This document shows, piece after piece, positions 7,238 to 17,200 of a DNA stretch of 64,000 bases. The translations under genes were made by a program, and so were the position numbers. Every line of letters starts with the position of its first letter. The stretch's first letter is position 1. The notes beneath the pieces were generated by a model. It searched no databases. It was not told the DNA's origin and saw nothing but the letters and a program-made list of their open reading frames with translations. The DNA is from Variovorax jilinensis (GTDB taxonomy: Bacteria; Pseudomonadota; Gammaproteobacteria; Burkholderiales; Burkholderiaceae_C), in assembly GCF_030316885.1 (NCBI RefSeq), contig NZ_JASZYQ010000001.1, forward strand, positions 434,001 through 498,000, in the 5' to 3' direction.

Positions 7238-8674
7238 GCCTTCGCTGCCCGGCGACGGGGCATCGGCCTTGAAGTGTCCTGGGGTGAGTTCGTGCTTCTG
7301 CAGCAGGCGGTAGAACTCGGTCCGGTTGCGGTCGGCGAGGCGCGCCGCGTCGGCCACGTTGCCGTCGGTCAGCTTGAGCAGGCCGACCAGGTAATCGCGC
7401 TCGAAGCGCTGCTTGGCCTCGGCATAGGTCTGGACCTCCACGCTCGGCACGCGCAGCGCGCGCTGCACCAGCGCCAGCGGGATCAGCGGCGAGCTCGACA
7501 GCGCGCAGACCTGCTCGACCACGTTGAAGAGCTGGCGCACGTTGCCCGGCCAGGAGGCCGTGGTGAGCGCCTTCAGCGCCTCGGGCGCAAAGCCCGAAAG
7601 CCGCTTGCCGTACTTGGTCGACAGCCGCTGCAGGAAGTGGTTGGCGAGCAGCGGGATGTCCTCCCGCCGTGCCGACAGCGGCGGCAGGCTCAGCGTCACG
7701 ACGTTGAGACGGTAGTAGAGGTCTTCGCGGAACTGGCCGGCCTCCATCGCGGCGTCGAGGTCGCGGTGGGTGGCCGAGATGATCCGGACGTCGACCGCGA
7801 TCGACTGGCTGCCGCCCAGCGGTCGCACCGCGCGCTCCTGCAGCACGCGCAAGAGCTTGACCTGCAGCGCCGGCGGCATGTCACCGATCTCGTCGAGCAG
7901 CAGCGTGCCGCCGTCGGCCTGCTGGAACAGGCCCTTGTGGTTGGCGACCGCGTCGGTGAAGGCGCCCTTCATGTGGCCGAACAGCTCCGACTCGAGCAGG
8001 GCTTCGGGGATGGCGCCGCAATTGACCGCCACGAAGGGCTTGTCGGCGCGCGCGCTGGCACGGTGGATGGCGCGCGCCAGCACTTCCTTGCCGGCGCCGC
8101 TGTCGCCGCGCAGCAGCACGCTGGCATCCGACTTGGCGACCATGCGGGCCTCGGCCAGAAGCTCGGCCATGCGGTTGCTGCGGCTCACGATCTCGGCGCG
8201 CCAGCTCTCGTCGCCGGCCTTGCCCTGCGTGGCGGCCGGCGCACCGAGCGCGAGCGCCTGGCCGATCTTCTCGAGCAGCTCGCGGGCGTCGTAGGGCTTG
8301 GTCAGGTAGGTGAAGACGCCGCGCGCGGTGGCCTCGACCGCATCGGGGATGGTGCCGTGCGCGGTCAGCAGGATCACGGGCAGCGTCGGATGGCGCTTCC
8401 TGATCTCGTCGAACAGCGCGAGGCCGTCGCGTCCCGGCAGCCGGACGTCGGACAGCACCAGCTGCGGATGCTCGATCTCGAGCTGGGTGAGCGCGGATTC
8501 GGCGGAGGTCACCGCCGTCACCTGGTAGCCGGCCGACATCAGCCGCAGCGACAGCAGCCGCAGCATGTCGGCGTCGTCGTCGACCACCAGCAGGCGGGCG
8601 CCCTTCGCGGGCACGGGCAGGCCGTCGGCCGGCAGCGGCGTGCGGGACTGCGAAGGCGGCGCGGCGGTGCTCAC
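7229..8674 (-). CDS. glrR: Sigma-54-dependent response regulator, GlrR/QseF-like
   Basis: A 481-residue NtrC-type activator. It has a receiver domain (residues ~25-140; LLVVDDDAD and phospho-acceptor Asp in VLSDVRLPG), a AAA+ sigma-54 interaction domain (Walker [15 protein letters not shown] loop that touches sigma-54, Walker B LLLDEIGD) and a C-terminal Fis-type helix-turn-helix ([18 protein letters not shown]). The GTG start at 8674 overlaps the preceding lipoprotein stop by 4 bp (GTGA). Order kinase, lipoprotein, regulator matches glrK-qseG-glrR of E. coli, where GlrR drives the small RNA gene glmY. Here the likely target is downstream, at 7045-7172. Confidence 0.9.
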   Translation of the reverse strand: MSTAAPPSQSRTPLPADGLPVPAKGARLLVVDDDADMLRLLSLRLMSAGYQVTAVTSAESALTQLEIEHPQLVLSDVRLPGRDGLALFDEIRKRHPTLPVILLTAHGTIPDAVEATARGVFTYLTKPYDARELLEKIGQALALGAPAATQGKAGDESWRAEIVSRSNRMAELLAEARMVAKSDASVLLRGDSGAGKEVLARAIHRASARADKPFVAVNCGAIPEALLESELFGHMKGAFTDAVANHKGLFQQADGGTLLLDEIGDMPPALQVKLLRVLQERAVRPLGGSQSIAVDVRIISATHRDLDAAMEAGQFREDLYYRLNVVTLSLPPLSARREDIPLLANHFLQRLSTKYGKRLSGFAPEALKALTTASWPGNVRQLFNVVEQVCALSSSPLIPLALVQRALRVPSVEVQTYAEAKQRFERDYLVGLLKLTDGNVADAARLADRNRTEFYRLLQKHELTPGHFKADAPSPGSEGGR

Positions 8675-9327
8675 GGCGTGGCCTTGGGGGCCGCCGGCAC
8701 CGCGGCCGGCGCCGGATTGGGCCGCGCGAAGCTGCGCTCGATGGCCCGCAGCGCCTCGATGCGGTCGTTGAGCTGGTCGATGCGCCGCTGGCTGTCGCGC
8801 AGCTGCTGGGCCTGCTTGTCGCGGTCGTCCTCGACCCGCCGCTGCTCGGCGTAGCGCGCCGCCAGCGTGCGCGCGAGCGGCTGCAGCGGCAGCGCGTCCG
8901 CCGAGGGATTGGCGATCACCTTCTGCAGCAGCCCGGTGGCGCGTGCCAGGTCGGCCGGCACGCGGGTCTGGGCCAGCACGATCGCCATCTGCACCTGCAC
9001 CGCGGGCGTCTCGACGAGATCGCCGAGCCGGTTGAGTTCGGCCGCCAGTTCGGGCTGGCCGAGCGGCCGCACCTTGTCGGCGTAGGCCAGCATGGCGCCG
9101 GTCGGCGTCTGGGTCCATTGGGCGAACAGGCCTGCGGGCTGCGTGGCCGGTGCGACCGGCTCGGCTTCCACCGGCATGACCGAGGGCGGCGGCGGTGGCG
9201 GGGCGACCGCGACCGTCACCGGCGCGGCCGGCCGGGTGTTGCCGGCCGGTGCGGCGCAGCCGGCCATCAGCAGCGCGGCGCAGCTGCAGATGGCGATGGC
9301 GGGCTCGCGAAGAATCGGAGAAAACAT
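8671..9327 (-). CDS. QseG-like lipoprotein of the kinase/regulator operon
   Basis: A 218-residue predicted lipoprotein. A signal peptide ends in LLMAGCAAP, followed by a Pro/Val-rich linker (PPPPPPSV), a region of alpha-helical repeats, and a coiled-coil-like segment (DKQAQQLRDSQRR...) near residue 180. Its position between histidine kinase and sigma-54 regulator matches qseG, an outer-membrane lipoprotein that activates the cognate kinase in enterobacteria. Sequence resemblance to QseG is weak, so the assignment rests on gene order, size and lipobox. Start at 9327 is the first ATG giving a proper signal peptide; the gap after the kinase gene is 32 bp. Confidence 0.75.
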   Translation of the reverse strand: MFSPILREPAIAICSCAALLMAGCAAPAGNTRPAAPVTVAVAPPPPPPSVMPVEAEPVAPATQPAGLFAQWTQTPTGAMLAYADKVRPLGQPELAAELNRLGDLVETPAVQVQMAIVLAQTRVPADLARATGLLQKVIANPSADALPLQPLARTLAARYAEQRRVEDDRDKQAQQLRDSQRRIDQLNDRIEALRAIERSFARPNPAPAAVPAAPKATP

Positions 9328-9359
9328 GGACGAAGAGGATTGGGCGCGTGGAGCGAGGG

Positions 9360-10787
9360 TCAGGCGGAGCGCGGCAGCGCGATGCGGAATCGTGCCCCCG
9401 GCCCCTCGGGCAGCAGCGTGATGCGGCCCCCATGGGCTGCAATGTACTCCTGCACGATCGAAAGGCCGATGCCGGTGCCCTTGACCGAATGCTGGGGCTG
9501 GCGCTCGCCGCGGTAGAAGGGTTCGAAGACCCGGTCGCGATCGCCGTCGGCAATGCCCGGACCGGCGTCGGCGATGTCGATCATCGCGGTGTCGGCGGTG
9601 CTCGACACGGCGATCTCGATGGTGCCGCCGCGCACCGAGAAGCGGATCGCGTTCGACAGCAGGTTGGCAATGGCGGTGCCGAGCTTGACCGGATCGACCA
9701 CCACCGCGATCGGCTCGCCCTCGGCCCGCACCGTGAGCCCGTTGGCCTGCCACTGCAGGCGCTGGGCCTCGATCTGCTCCTCGATCAGCGGCAGCAGCGG
9801 CGTGCGCTCGCGGCGCAGCTCGCGGGCCTCGAAGGCGGCGGCATTGAAGCGCAGCAGGGCCTCGATCTGGCCCTGCAGCGCGACCGTGTTCTGCTGCAGG
9901 ATCTGCGTCACCTCGCGCTGCGCAGGGCTGAGCGCGCCGGTCACGCCGTCCTCGAGCAGCGAGACGCCTTCGCGCAGGGCAGCCAGCGGGGTCTTGAGTT
10001 CATGCGAGACGTGTCGCAGGAAACGTGCCTTGTCGGCGTCGAGCTCGGTCAGGCGCAGCCGCAGCCATTCGAGCTGCTGCGAGACGCGCCGCACGTCGGC
10101 CGGTCCGCGGATGTCGATCGGCACGTCGAGCCGGTTCTCGCCCAGGCCGACGATCGCGCGCTCCAGCCGCTTGAACGGCCGCGCCAGCCAGACGCCGAAG
10201 GCCAGCGCCAGGGCCACGGCCAGTGCGCTGGCCGCGATCACCAGCCGCATCAGGCGCTTGCGTGCGGTCTCGATGCGCTGCGCCAGTTCGTTGTTCTGGG
10301 TCTCGATCAGGAACTGCGCCTGCTGCGCGATGTTCGTGTTGAGCGCGTCGAGCTCGCGGAACTGCATCGCCATCGAGCTTTCGCGCGCCAGCGAGGTCTC
10401 GGGGGCTCCGCTCATGAGGCCCTGGATCACGTCGAGCTGCTCGCGCCACTTGTCGGGGCCGTCGGTGGTCAGGCCGTTGGAGGACAGGCGCCCCAGCACC
10501 TGGCGGGCATCGCGCGCGGCATCCTCGAAACGGCGCCGCAGCACCGCGTCGTTGAGCACCAGCGACTGGCGACCGGCGCGTTCCATGGCGGCGCTGCGCT
10601 CGGCCAGCGACTGGGCCGCGCCCGACAGCGTGAGCGCGCGCGCCGCCGCGTCGCGGCTCTGCGTCATGAGGATGTCGTACTGGAAGACGGCGCGCAGCGC
10701 CACGCCCACCAGCAGCGCGGTGATGAGCAGGAAGGCGAACAGCAGCAGCTGCTGGAACGAGCCGCGGGCGGAGGTCAGCTTCGCCAT
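9360..10787 (-). CDS. glrK: Sensor histidine kinase, GlrK/QseE-like
   Basis: A 475-residue membrane kinase. It shows an N-terminal span (residues ~13-33), a periplasmic sensor of about 150 residues, a second span (~183-203), a HAMP linker, a HisKA domain with phospho-acceptor SHELKTPLAALREG, and HATPase_c motifs (NLLSNAIRFS; DAGPGIADGD; GTGIGLSIV). It phosphorylates the regulator two genes downstream. Its ATG shares one base with the miaB stop (TGATG), so kinase synthesis appears coupled to miaB translation. The signal sensed by this family in betaproteobacteria is not established. Confidence 0.9.
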   Translation of the reverse strand: MAKLTSARGSFQQLLLFAFLLITALLVGVALRAVFQYDILMTQSRDAAARALTLSGAAQSLAERSAAMERAGRQSLVLNDAVLRRRFEDAARDARQVLGRLSSNGLTTDGPDKWREQLDVIQGLMSGAPETSLARESSMAMQFRELDALNTNIAQQAQFLIETQNNELAQRIETARKRLMRLVIAASALAVALALAFGVWLARPFKRLERAIVGLGENRLDVPIDIRGPADVRRVSQQLEWLRLRLTELDADKARFLRHVSHELKTPLAALREGVSLLEDGVTGALSPAQREVTQILQQNTVALQGQIEALLRFNAAAFEARELRRERTPLLPLIEEQIEAQRLQWQANGLTVRAEGEPIAVVVDPVKLGTAIANLLSNAIRFSVRGGTIEIAVSSTADTAMIDIADAGPGIADGDRDRVFEPFYRGERQPQHSVKGTGIGLSIVQEYIAAHGGRITLLPEGPGARFRIALPRSA

Positions 10788-12160
10788 CAGGCGACCGTCA
10801 CCGCGGTCCGGCCGTTCGTGGCGGCGGTGGATTCGGCGGTCGGCACCTCGCCGCGCAGCGTGTAGGCGAGCGAGCGCGTGATGCGCACCTCGATCATCCG
10901 GCCGACCAGCCGCGGGTCGCCCTCGAAGTTGACCACCCGGTTGCAGGCGGTGCGGCCCATGAGCTCGTTGGCGTTCTTGCGCGAGGCGCCTTCGACCAGC
11001 ACACGCTGGGTGCTGCCGACCAGGGCTTCGCCGAAGCGGCGCACGTTGGCGTCGATCACCCCTTGCAGCTGCTGCAGGCGCGCCAGCTTGACCGCATGCG
11101 GCGTGTCGTCGGCCAGCGCCGCGGCCGGCGTGCCGGGACGCGGGCTGAAGATGAAGCTGAAGCTGGCGTCGAATTCCAGGTCGTCGATCAGCTTCATCAT
11201 GCGGCCGAAGTCCTCGTCGGTCTCGCCCGGGAAGCCGACGATGAAGTCGCTGCTGAGTGCGAGCTCGGGGCGGATCGCGCGCAGCTTGCGCACCGTGCTC
11301 TTGTATTCCATCGCGGTGTAGCCGCGCTTCATGGCCATCAGGATGCGGTCGCTGCCGTGCTGCACCGGCAGGTGCAGGTGGCTCACGAGTTGCGGCACCC
11401 GTGCGTAGGCATCGATCAGGCGCGCCGTGAACTCGTTCGGATGGCTGGTGGTGTAGCGGATGCGCTCGATGCCCGGAATCTCGGCGACGTACTCGATCAG
11501 GAGCGCGAAGTCGGCAATCTCGGCCGTATCGCCCATGCGGCCGCGGTAGGCGTTGACGTTCTGGCCGAGCAGCGTGACCTCGCGCACGCCCTGGTCGGCC
11601 AGGCCCGCGATCTCGACCAGCACGTCGTCGAGCGGGCGGTTGATCTCCTCGCCGCGCGTGTAGGGGACGACGCAGTAGCTGCAGTACTTGGAGCAGCCCT
11701 CCATGATCGAGACGAAGGCCGTGGCGCCCTCGACCCGCGCGGGCGGCAGGTGGTCGAATTTCTCGATCTCGGGAAAGCTGATGTCGACCTGCGGCCGGCC
11801 GTCGCGGGCGCGCTGGTTCAGCATCTCGGGCAGCCGGTGCAGGGTCTGCGGGCCGAACACGACGTCGACATACGGGGCGCGGGCGATGATCGCTGCACCT
11901 TCCTGGCTGGCGACGCAGCCGCCGACGCCGATCTTCACGCCCTTGGCCTTCAGGTGCTTGACGCGGCCGAGGTCGGAGAAGACCTTTTCCTGGGCCTTCT
12001 CGCGCACCGAGCAGGTGTTGAACAGAATCAGGTCGGCCTGGTCGATGTCGGTGGTCGGCTCGTAGCCGTCGGCGGCACGCAGCACGTCGGCCATCTTGTC
12101 CGAGTCGTACTCGTTCATCTGGCAGCCGAAGGTCTTGATGAAAACTTTGGGGGTGGTCAT
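10787..12160 (-). CDS. miaB: tRNA-2-methylthio-N6-dimethylallyladenosine synthase MiaB
   Basis: A 457-residue radical-SAM methylthiotransferase that adds the 2-methylthio group to i6A37 of tRNAs reading UNN codons. It contains the UPF0004 domain with three cysteines (FGCQMN, NTCSVR, VGGCVAS), the radical-SAM cluster CSKYCSYC and a C-terminal TRAM domain (residues ~385-450). Start at 12160 is supported by GGAG 7 nt upstream; the longer in-frame ATG at 12232 lies in a dispersed repeat. It heads the transcription unit with the GlrK-like kinase (1-base overlap). Confidence 0.96.
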   Translation of the reverse strand: MTTPKVFIKTFGCQMNEYDSDKMADVLRAADGYEPTTDIDQADLILFNTCSVREKAQEKVFSDLGRVKHLKAKGVKIGVGGCVASQEGAAIIARAPYVDVVFGPQTLHRLPEMLNQRARDGRPQVDISFPEIEKFDHLPPARVEGATAFVSIMEGCSKYCSYCVVPYTRGEEINRPLDDVLVEIAGLADQGVREVTLLGQNVNAYRGRMGDTAEIADFALLIEYVAEIPGIERIRYTTSHPNEFTARLIDAYARVPQLVSHLHLPVQHGSDRILMAMKRGYTAMEYKSTVRKLRAIRPELALSSDFIVGFPGETDEDFGRMMKLIDDLEFDASFSFIFSPRPGTPAAALADDTPHAVKLARLQQLQGVIDANVRRFGEALVGSTQRVLVEGASRKNANELMGRTACNRVVNFEGDPRLVGRMIEVRITRSLAYTLRGEVPTAESTAATNGRTAVTVA

Positions 12161-12231
12161 GGCGTTCTCCCCATGGGATCGGGGTTCACTAAGCAATGCG
12201 CGATTCGATGCGCCTGTCTGTTCGGGAGACA

Positions 12232-12317
12232 CCGCGGAACTGGCTCCGCCAGGCCGCAGGTGTCGCCCCCGGAGAGGGGGTGGGCGGCTACACGAAGTGA
12301 GCCAACCTGGGGGCGAG
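12232..12317 (-). repeat. Copy A of a structured dispersed repeat, directly 3' of a gene
   Basis: This 86-nt segment matches 53975-54062 in inverted orientation. Positions 12275-12317 agree in 42 of 43 bases and another stretch (12242-12260, GGCTCCGCC-x-GGCCGCAGG) also agrees. It starts 5 nt after the stop of the minus-strand gene at 12323. It can fold: GGCTCAC pairs with GTG(T)AGCC around TTC, and CCCCC pairs with GGGGG at 12266-12280. Confidence 0.8.
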
Positions 12318-12322
12318 CCTGT

Positions 12323-12829
12323 TTACTGGCCGTATTTGGGCAGCTGGTCGAACGGCGTCTTGCCGTCGTCGCGCGGACCGCTGTCGGCCACGAAGGGCCA
12401 GAAATTGAAGAGCGGCCTGTCGGCCGAGGCGCGCTTGGCTCGGGCTTCGTCGGGCGTCAGGATCCAGACCTCGCGCACCAGGCCGGCCGCGTCGCGGGTG
12501 TAGTTCACCAGCAGGTTCTGGCCGGTGATCGCGGCCGGCATCACCAGCATGCGTTCGGCGCTGCGGATGCGGGCGCCGGGCGACATGCGCTCGGGTTGGC
12601 CGTCGAGCAGGATCTCGGGCGAGTTGACGACCATGAAGCGGCCGCGCAGCGTGCCGGGCGGAAAGGTGCGCCCCCCGTTGTCGGCCTCGGCCTGGGTCGA
12701 GCCCGGATCGAGGAGCTGCGCCGAGGCGCCGGCGCAGGTCAGCAGGGCGGCCGGCGCGAGCAGCGCGGCCAGCGCGAGCGTGCGCAGCGGTGGGGAGATC
12801 TTGTTTCGGCAGCGGTTCATGGGGTTCAT
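12323..12829 (-). CDS. Conserved exported protein of unknown function
   Basis: A 168-residue protein with a clear N-terminal signal peptide: basic start, hydrophobic stretch ALAALLAPAALL, and likely cleavage near ASAQLL. The mature part is about 130 residues without cysteine pairs, membrane spans or a family I can name; it contains FMVVNSPEILLDGQ and ends FDQLPKYGQ. Comparable exported proteins occur beside miaB in Burkholderiales, as far as I recall, but no function is known to me. Two start codons are possible (12829, or 12820 three codons on). It is divergent from the RND pump by 210 bp. Confidence 0.7.
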   Translation of the reverse strand: MNPMNRCRNKISPPLRTLALAALLAPAALLTCAGASAQLLDPGSTQAEADNGGRTFPPGTLRGRFMVVNSPEILLDGQPERMSPGARIRSAERMLVMPAAITGQNLLVNYTRDAAGLVREVWILTPDEARAKRASADRPLFNFWPFVADSGPRDDGKTPFDQLPKYGQ

Positions 12830-12930
12830 CCAGAGGCTGTGGGAGCGCGGATTCTAGCGGCCGGCAGCGCGCGGACAGCCTGTGGAAGGTACAGGCAACC
12901 CCCGCCGCGCGTGGCATTGTGCCGCTTCGC

Positions 12931-12946
12931 TTTACATTTCTTTACA
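12931..12946 (+). promoter_or_regulatory. Direct repeat TTTACA-N4-TTTACA upstream of the RND pump
   Basis: Two TTTACA half-sites are spaced 10 bp start to start, one helical turn, in the divergent gap between the exported protein and the RND adaptor. Tandem half-sites at this spacing are typical of OmpR-family response regulators; the 14-mer TACATTTCTTTACA differs at one fixed position from the RstA box TACATNTNGTTACA. No such regulator gene is in the window, so the binding protein is unknown. Confidence 0.3.
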
Positions 12947-13039
12947 GTGGATGCGGGCTCTTTCTGCGCCTCGCTGCTCCAATAGTTGCCGGCGCCCGAA
13001 AAGCCCCCCCCTGCGCAAGCCCAACCCACCTGAAATCTC

Positions 13040-14287
13040 ATGAAGAAGCATCTCGTTCTCGCCCTCTCGGGTGTGCTGGTCGTCGCCGTCGCGGCGGGCA
13101 CCTGGTGGTGGTCGGGCGCCAAGGCGCGCAGCGCCGCCACGGCGCAGGCAGCGAACGCGGCCGCGGGCGGCGCCCCGGCGCTGGTCACCCTGGCGGCAGC
13201 GCGGCGCGAGAACGTGCCGGTCACGGTGCAGGTCAACGGCAGCGTGGTCTCGCTCAACAGCGTCGAGCTCAAGCCGCAGGTGACGAACACCGTGCGCGAG
13301 GTGCACGTGAAGGAAGGCCAGTTCGTGAAGGCCGGCCAGCTGCTGTTCACGCTCGATGACCGGCCCGACCAGGCCAACCTCGCCAAGGCGCGGGCCCAGC
13401 AGCAGAAGGACGAGGCCCTGCTGGCCGACCTCGAGCGCCAGTACAAGCGCAGCCAGGACCTGGTGGCGCAGAACTTCATCGCCAAGGCGGCGGCCGACGC
13501 CACACTGTCTCAGCTCGAGGCGCAGCGCGCCGCGGTGGCGGCCGACCGCGCGGCCGTGCAGTCGGCGCAGGTGGCGCTCGGCTATGCCACGCTCAAGGCG
13601 CCGATCGCGGGCCGCATCGGCGCGGTCAACGTCTACCCGGGCACGCTGGTACAGCCCGCGCAGGCGATGGTCACGATCACGCAGCTCGATCCCATCGCGG
13701 TGAGCTTCCCGGTGCCCGAGGGCAAGCTGCAGGACCTGCTGCAGGCCGCGCGCGAGCGCACGCCGGTCGAGGCCGTGGTGCCCGGTCGCCGCGAGCCGCT
13801 GGTGGGTGCGCTGAGCTTCGTCGACAACACGGTCGATCCGCTGATCGGCACGGTGCGCGCCAAGGCCGTGTTCGACAACGGCGACCAGGCCCTGTGGCCG
13901 GGCCAGTTCGCGGAGACCCGGATCACGGTGCGCACGCTCGCCAACGCCACCGTGCTGCCGGCCTCGGCGCTCATGATGCTGGCCGACGGCAGCTCGGTCT
14001 ACGTGGTCGACGCCGAGAAGAAGGCGGCGCGGCGCAAGGTGCAGGCGGTCTACAACTTCGGCACCCAGGTGGTCGTGACCGGTGTCGAGCCCGGCGAGCA
14101 GGTGGTGATCGAGGGCAAGCAGAACGTGCGGCCGGGCGGCCGTGTCCGCGTCGACACCGCACCGGCCCAGGTCCAGCCTCAGCCGCAGGAAAAGCCCGGC
14201 AACGCGGCGCCCGGGCCAACGCCCGGCAGCGCGGCCTCGGTCGCGCCCGGCAGCGCCAGCGTCGTCGCCGAGCGGGAGCGGACATGA
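13040..14287 (+). CDS. RND efflux pump periplasmic adaptor subunit
   Basis: A 415-residue membrane fusion protein of the HlyD/AcrA/MdtA type. It has an N-terminal membrane or signal segment (residues 5-26), lipoyl-like halves (VKEGQFVKAGQLLFTLD and ATLKAPIAGRIG), an alpha-helical hairpin between them (residues ~115-170) that would meet an outer-membrane channel, a beta-barrel and a membrane-proximal domain. The Pro/Ala-rich C-terminus is low complexity. It overlaps the permease ATG by 4 bp. No lipobox Cys is evident, so it is probably anchored by an uncleaved segment or free in the periplasm. Confidence 0.92.
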   Translation: MKKHLVLALSGVLVVAVAAGTWWWSGAKARSAATAQAANAAAGGAPALVTLAAARRENVPVTVQVNGSVVSLNSVELKPQVTNTVREVHVKEGQFVKAGQLLFTLDDRPDQANLAKARAQQQKDEALLADLERQYKRSQDLVAQNFIAKAAADATLSQLEAQRAAVAADRAAVQSAQVALGYATLKAPIAGRIGAVNVYPGTLVQPAQAMVTITQLDPIAVSFPVPEGKLQDLLQAARERTPVEAVVPGRREPLVGALSFVDNTVDPLIGTVRAKAVFDNGDQALWPGQFAETRITVRTLANATVLPASALMMLADGSSVYVVDAEKKAARRKVQAVYNFGTQVVVTGVEPGEQVVIEGKQNVRPGGRVRVDTAPAQVQPQPQEKPGNAAPGPTPGSAASVAPGSASVVAERERT

Positions 14288-17200
14288 ACATCTCCGAGCT
14301 GTGCATCCGTCGTCCCGCGATGACGGTGCTGCTCTCTGCCGCGGTGGTGGTGGTGGGCATATTCGCCTACTTCCAGATCCCGGTCGCGGCGCTGCCGAGC
14401 TACAACACGCCGGTCATCAACGTCTCGGCCCAGCTGCCCGGCGCCAGCCCCGAGACGATGGCCTCCTCGGTCGCGTTGCCGCTCGAGAAGCAGTTCTCGA
14501 CCATTCCGGGGCTGCAGACCATCAGCTCCACCAACACCCAGGGCGTGACCTCGGTCACGCTCGAGTTCGTGAGTTCGCGCGACATCGATGCCGCCGCGGT
14601 CGACGTCCAGGCCGCGCTGCTGCGGGCCCAGCGCCAGTTGCCGGTCGAGCTGACGCAGTTGCCGTCCTACCGCAAGGTCAATCCGGCCGATGCGCCGGTG
14701 CTGTTCATCGCCATGGTGTCGAACTCGATGACGCCGGCCGAGCTCAACGACTATGCCGAGAACCTGATCTCGCCGACCCTGTCGACCATCGACGGCGTGG
14801 CCCAGGTGGCGGTCTACGGCCAGAAGCGCTTCGCGGTGCGGGTCAAGGCCGACGCCGACCTGCTCAACGCACGCAACATCACGCTCGACGAGCTGGCCAA
14901 CGCGGTGCGCCTGGCCAATGCCAACACGCCGGTCGGCGTGCTCGACGGCCCGCGCCAGACGCTCACCATCCAGGCCAACGAGCAGATGCTCAAGGCCGCC
15001 GACTTCGCCAAGATCATCGTCGGCCAGCGCAACGGCGCGCCGGTGCGACTCGACGAGGTGGCCACCATCGAGGACAGCTTCGAGTCGGTCAAGACCGCGA
15101 GCAGCTTCAACGGCCAGAACTCGATCTCGCTCGCGGTGCAGCGCCAGCCCAATGCCAACACGGTCCAGGTGGTGGACGCGGTGCGCGCGCTGATGCCGCG
15201 CTTTCGCGAGGAGCTGCCGCAGTCGGTCGAGATCAACCTGGTGAACGACCGCTCGCTGTCGATCCGCGAGGCGGTGCACGACGTGCAGCTCACGCTGCTC
15301 GGCACCATCCTGCTGGTGGTGCTGGTGATCTTCCTGTTCCTGCACCGGCTGGTGGCCACGCTGATCCCGGCGCTGACGATCCCGATCTCGCTGATCGGCG
15401 CGGTGGCGCTGCTGTACGCCTTCGGCTACAGCCTGGACAACGTCTCGCTGCTGGGCATCACGCTGGCCGTGGGGCTGGTGGTGGACGACGCGATCGTGGT
15501 GCTCGAGAACATCATGCGCTACGTCGAGCGCGGCATGGAGCCCTTCGCTGCCGCGTTGCGCGGCGCGCGCGAGGTCGGCTTCACGATCATCTCGATCTCG
15601 ATCTCGCTGGTGGCGGTGTTCATTCCGATCTTCTTCATGCCCGGCGTGATCGGCCTCCTGTTCCACGAGTTCGCGGTGGTGGTGGGCCTGGCCGTGATGG
15701 TCTCGGCTATCGTCTCGCTCACGCTGGTGCCGATGCTCGCGAGCCGGCTGCTCAGGCACACGCCACGCGAGGGCGGCGCGCTCGACGACCACGAAGAGCA
15801 TCACCCCGAGCCCGGCACCGCCATCGGCCGTGCCTTCGAGCGCGGCTACCGGGCCGTGCACGGCAGCTACATGCGCACGCTCGACTGGACGCTCGGGCAT
15901 CGGCCGCTGATGCTGGTCGTGGCCGCGTCGACCTTCGCGCTCACGGCCTGGCTGTTTATCAGCATCCCGAAGGGCTTCTTCCCCGAGGAAGACATCGGCC
16001 AGATCCAGATCACGACCGAGGCTTCCGAGGACATCTCGTTCCCGGCCATGAAGGCGCTGCAGGACCGCGTCGCGCAGGCGCTGCTAGACGACCCGTACGT
16101 CGACTACGTGAACTCCTTCGTCGGCGTCGGCGGCCCGACCGCGACCCAGAACTCGGGCCGGCTGTTCGCGGTGCTCAAGCCGAGAAGCGAGCGGCCCAAG
16201 ATGCCGCAGGTGCTCGAGTCGCTGCGCAAGCGCTTCCGCGAGATTCCGGGCGTGGCGGTCTACATGCAGCCGGTGCAGAATCTGCGCCTGGGCGGCCGCC
16301 AGAGCAAGGCGCGCTTCCAGTACACGCTGCAGAGCGTCAACGCCGGCACCATGGGCGTCTGGGCCGACCGGCTGATGGAGCGCATGCGCGCCGACCCGGA
16401 CTTCCGCGACGTCACGAGCGATTCGCAGAACCGCGGCCTGCAGGCGACGCTCGACATCGACCGCGACAAGGCCGGCGTGCTCGGCGTCGCGGTCGGCGAC
16501 CTGCGCACCGCGCTCTACAACGCCTACGGGGACCGCCAGATCGGCAGCATCTACGGGCCCAGCAACACCTACCAGGTGATCCTCTCGGCGGCCGACGACG
16601 ATCGCCGCTTCGAGGAGGACATGGCGCGCCTGTCGGTGCGCAACAAGGCCGGCCAGCTGGTGCCGCTGTCGGCCTTCGCGACCGTCAAGCGCACCGTGGG
16701 GCCGACATCGGTCAACCACCAGGGCCAGCTGCAGGCCGTGACCGTGTCCTTCAACCTCGCACCCGAGGTGCCGCTGGGCAACGCGACCGCCAAGATCGAC
16801 CGCTTCAAGGCCGAGCTCAAGATGCCCGAATCGATCATCACGAGCTACGGCGGCGATGCCGCGGTGTTCCAGAGTTCGCAGGGCAGCCAGGCGGTGCTGC
16901 TGATCCTCGCGGTGCTGGTGATCTACGTGCTGCTGGGCGTGCTCTACGAGAGCTACATCCATCCGCTGACCATCCTCGCGGGCCTGCCCTCGGCCGCGGT
17001 CGGCGCACTGCTGTCGCTCAAGCTGTTCGGCTTCGACCTGACGCTGATCGCCACCATCGGCATCCTGCTCCTGATCGGCATCGTCAAGAAGAACGCGATC
17101 ATGATGATCGACTTCGCGCTCGACGCCCAGCGCAACGAGGGCATGAAGCCCCAGGACGCGATCCGCGAGGCCTGCCGGCTGCGCTTCCGCCCGATCCTGA

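Noticed and set aside
12215-12231. TGTC...GACA palindrome upstream of miaB, similar to a GlrR site
   Set aside because: The spacer is 9 bases and not 10, and I see no RpoN promoter nearby, so I do not count it as a GlrR site.
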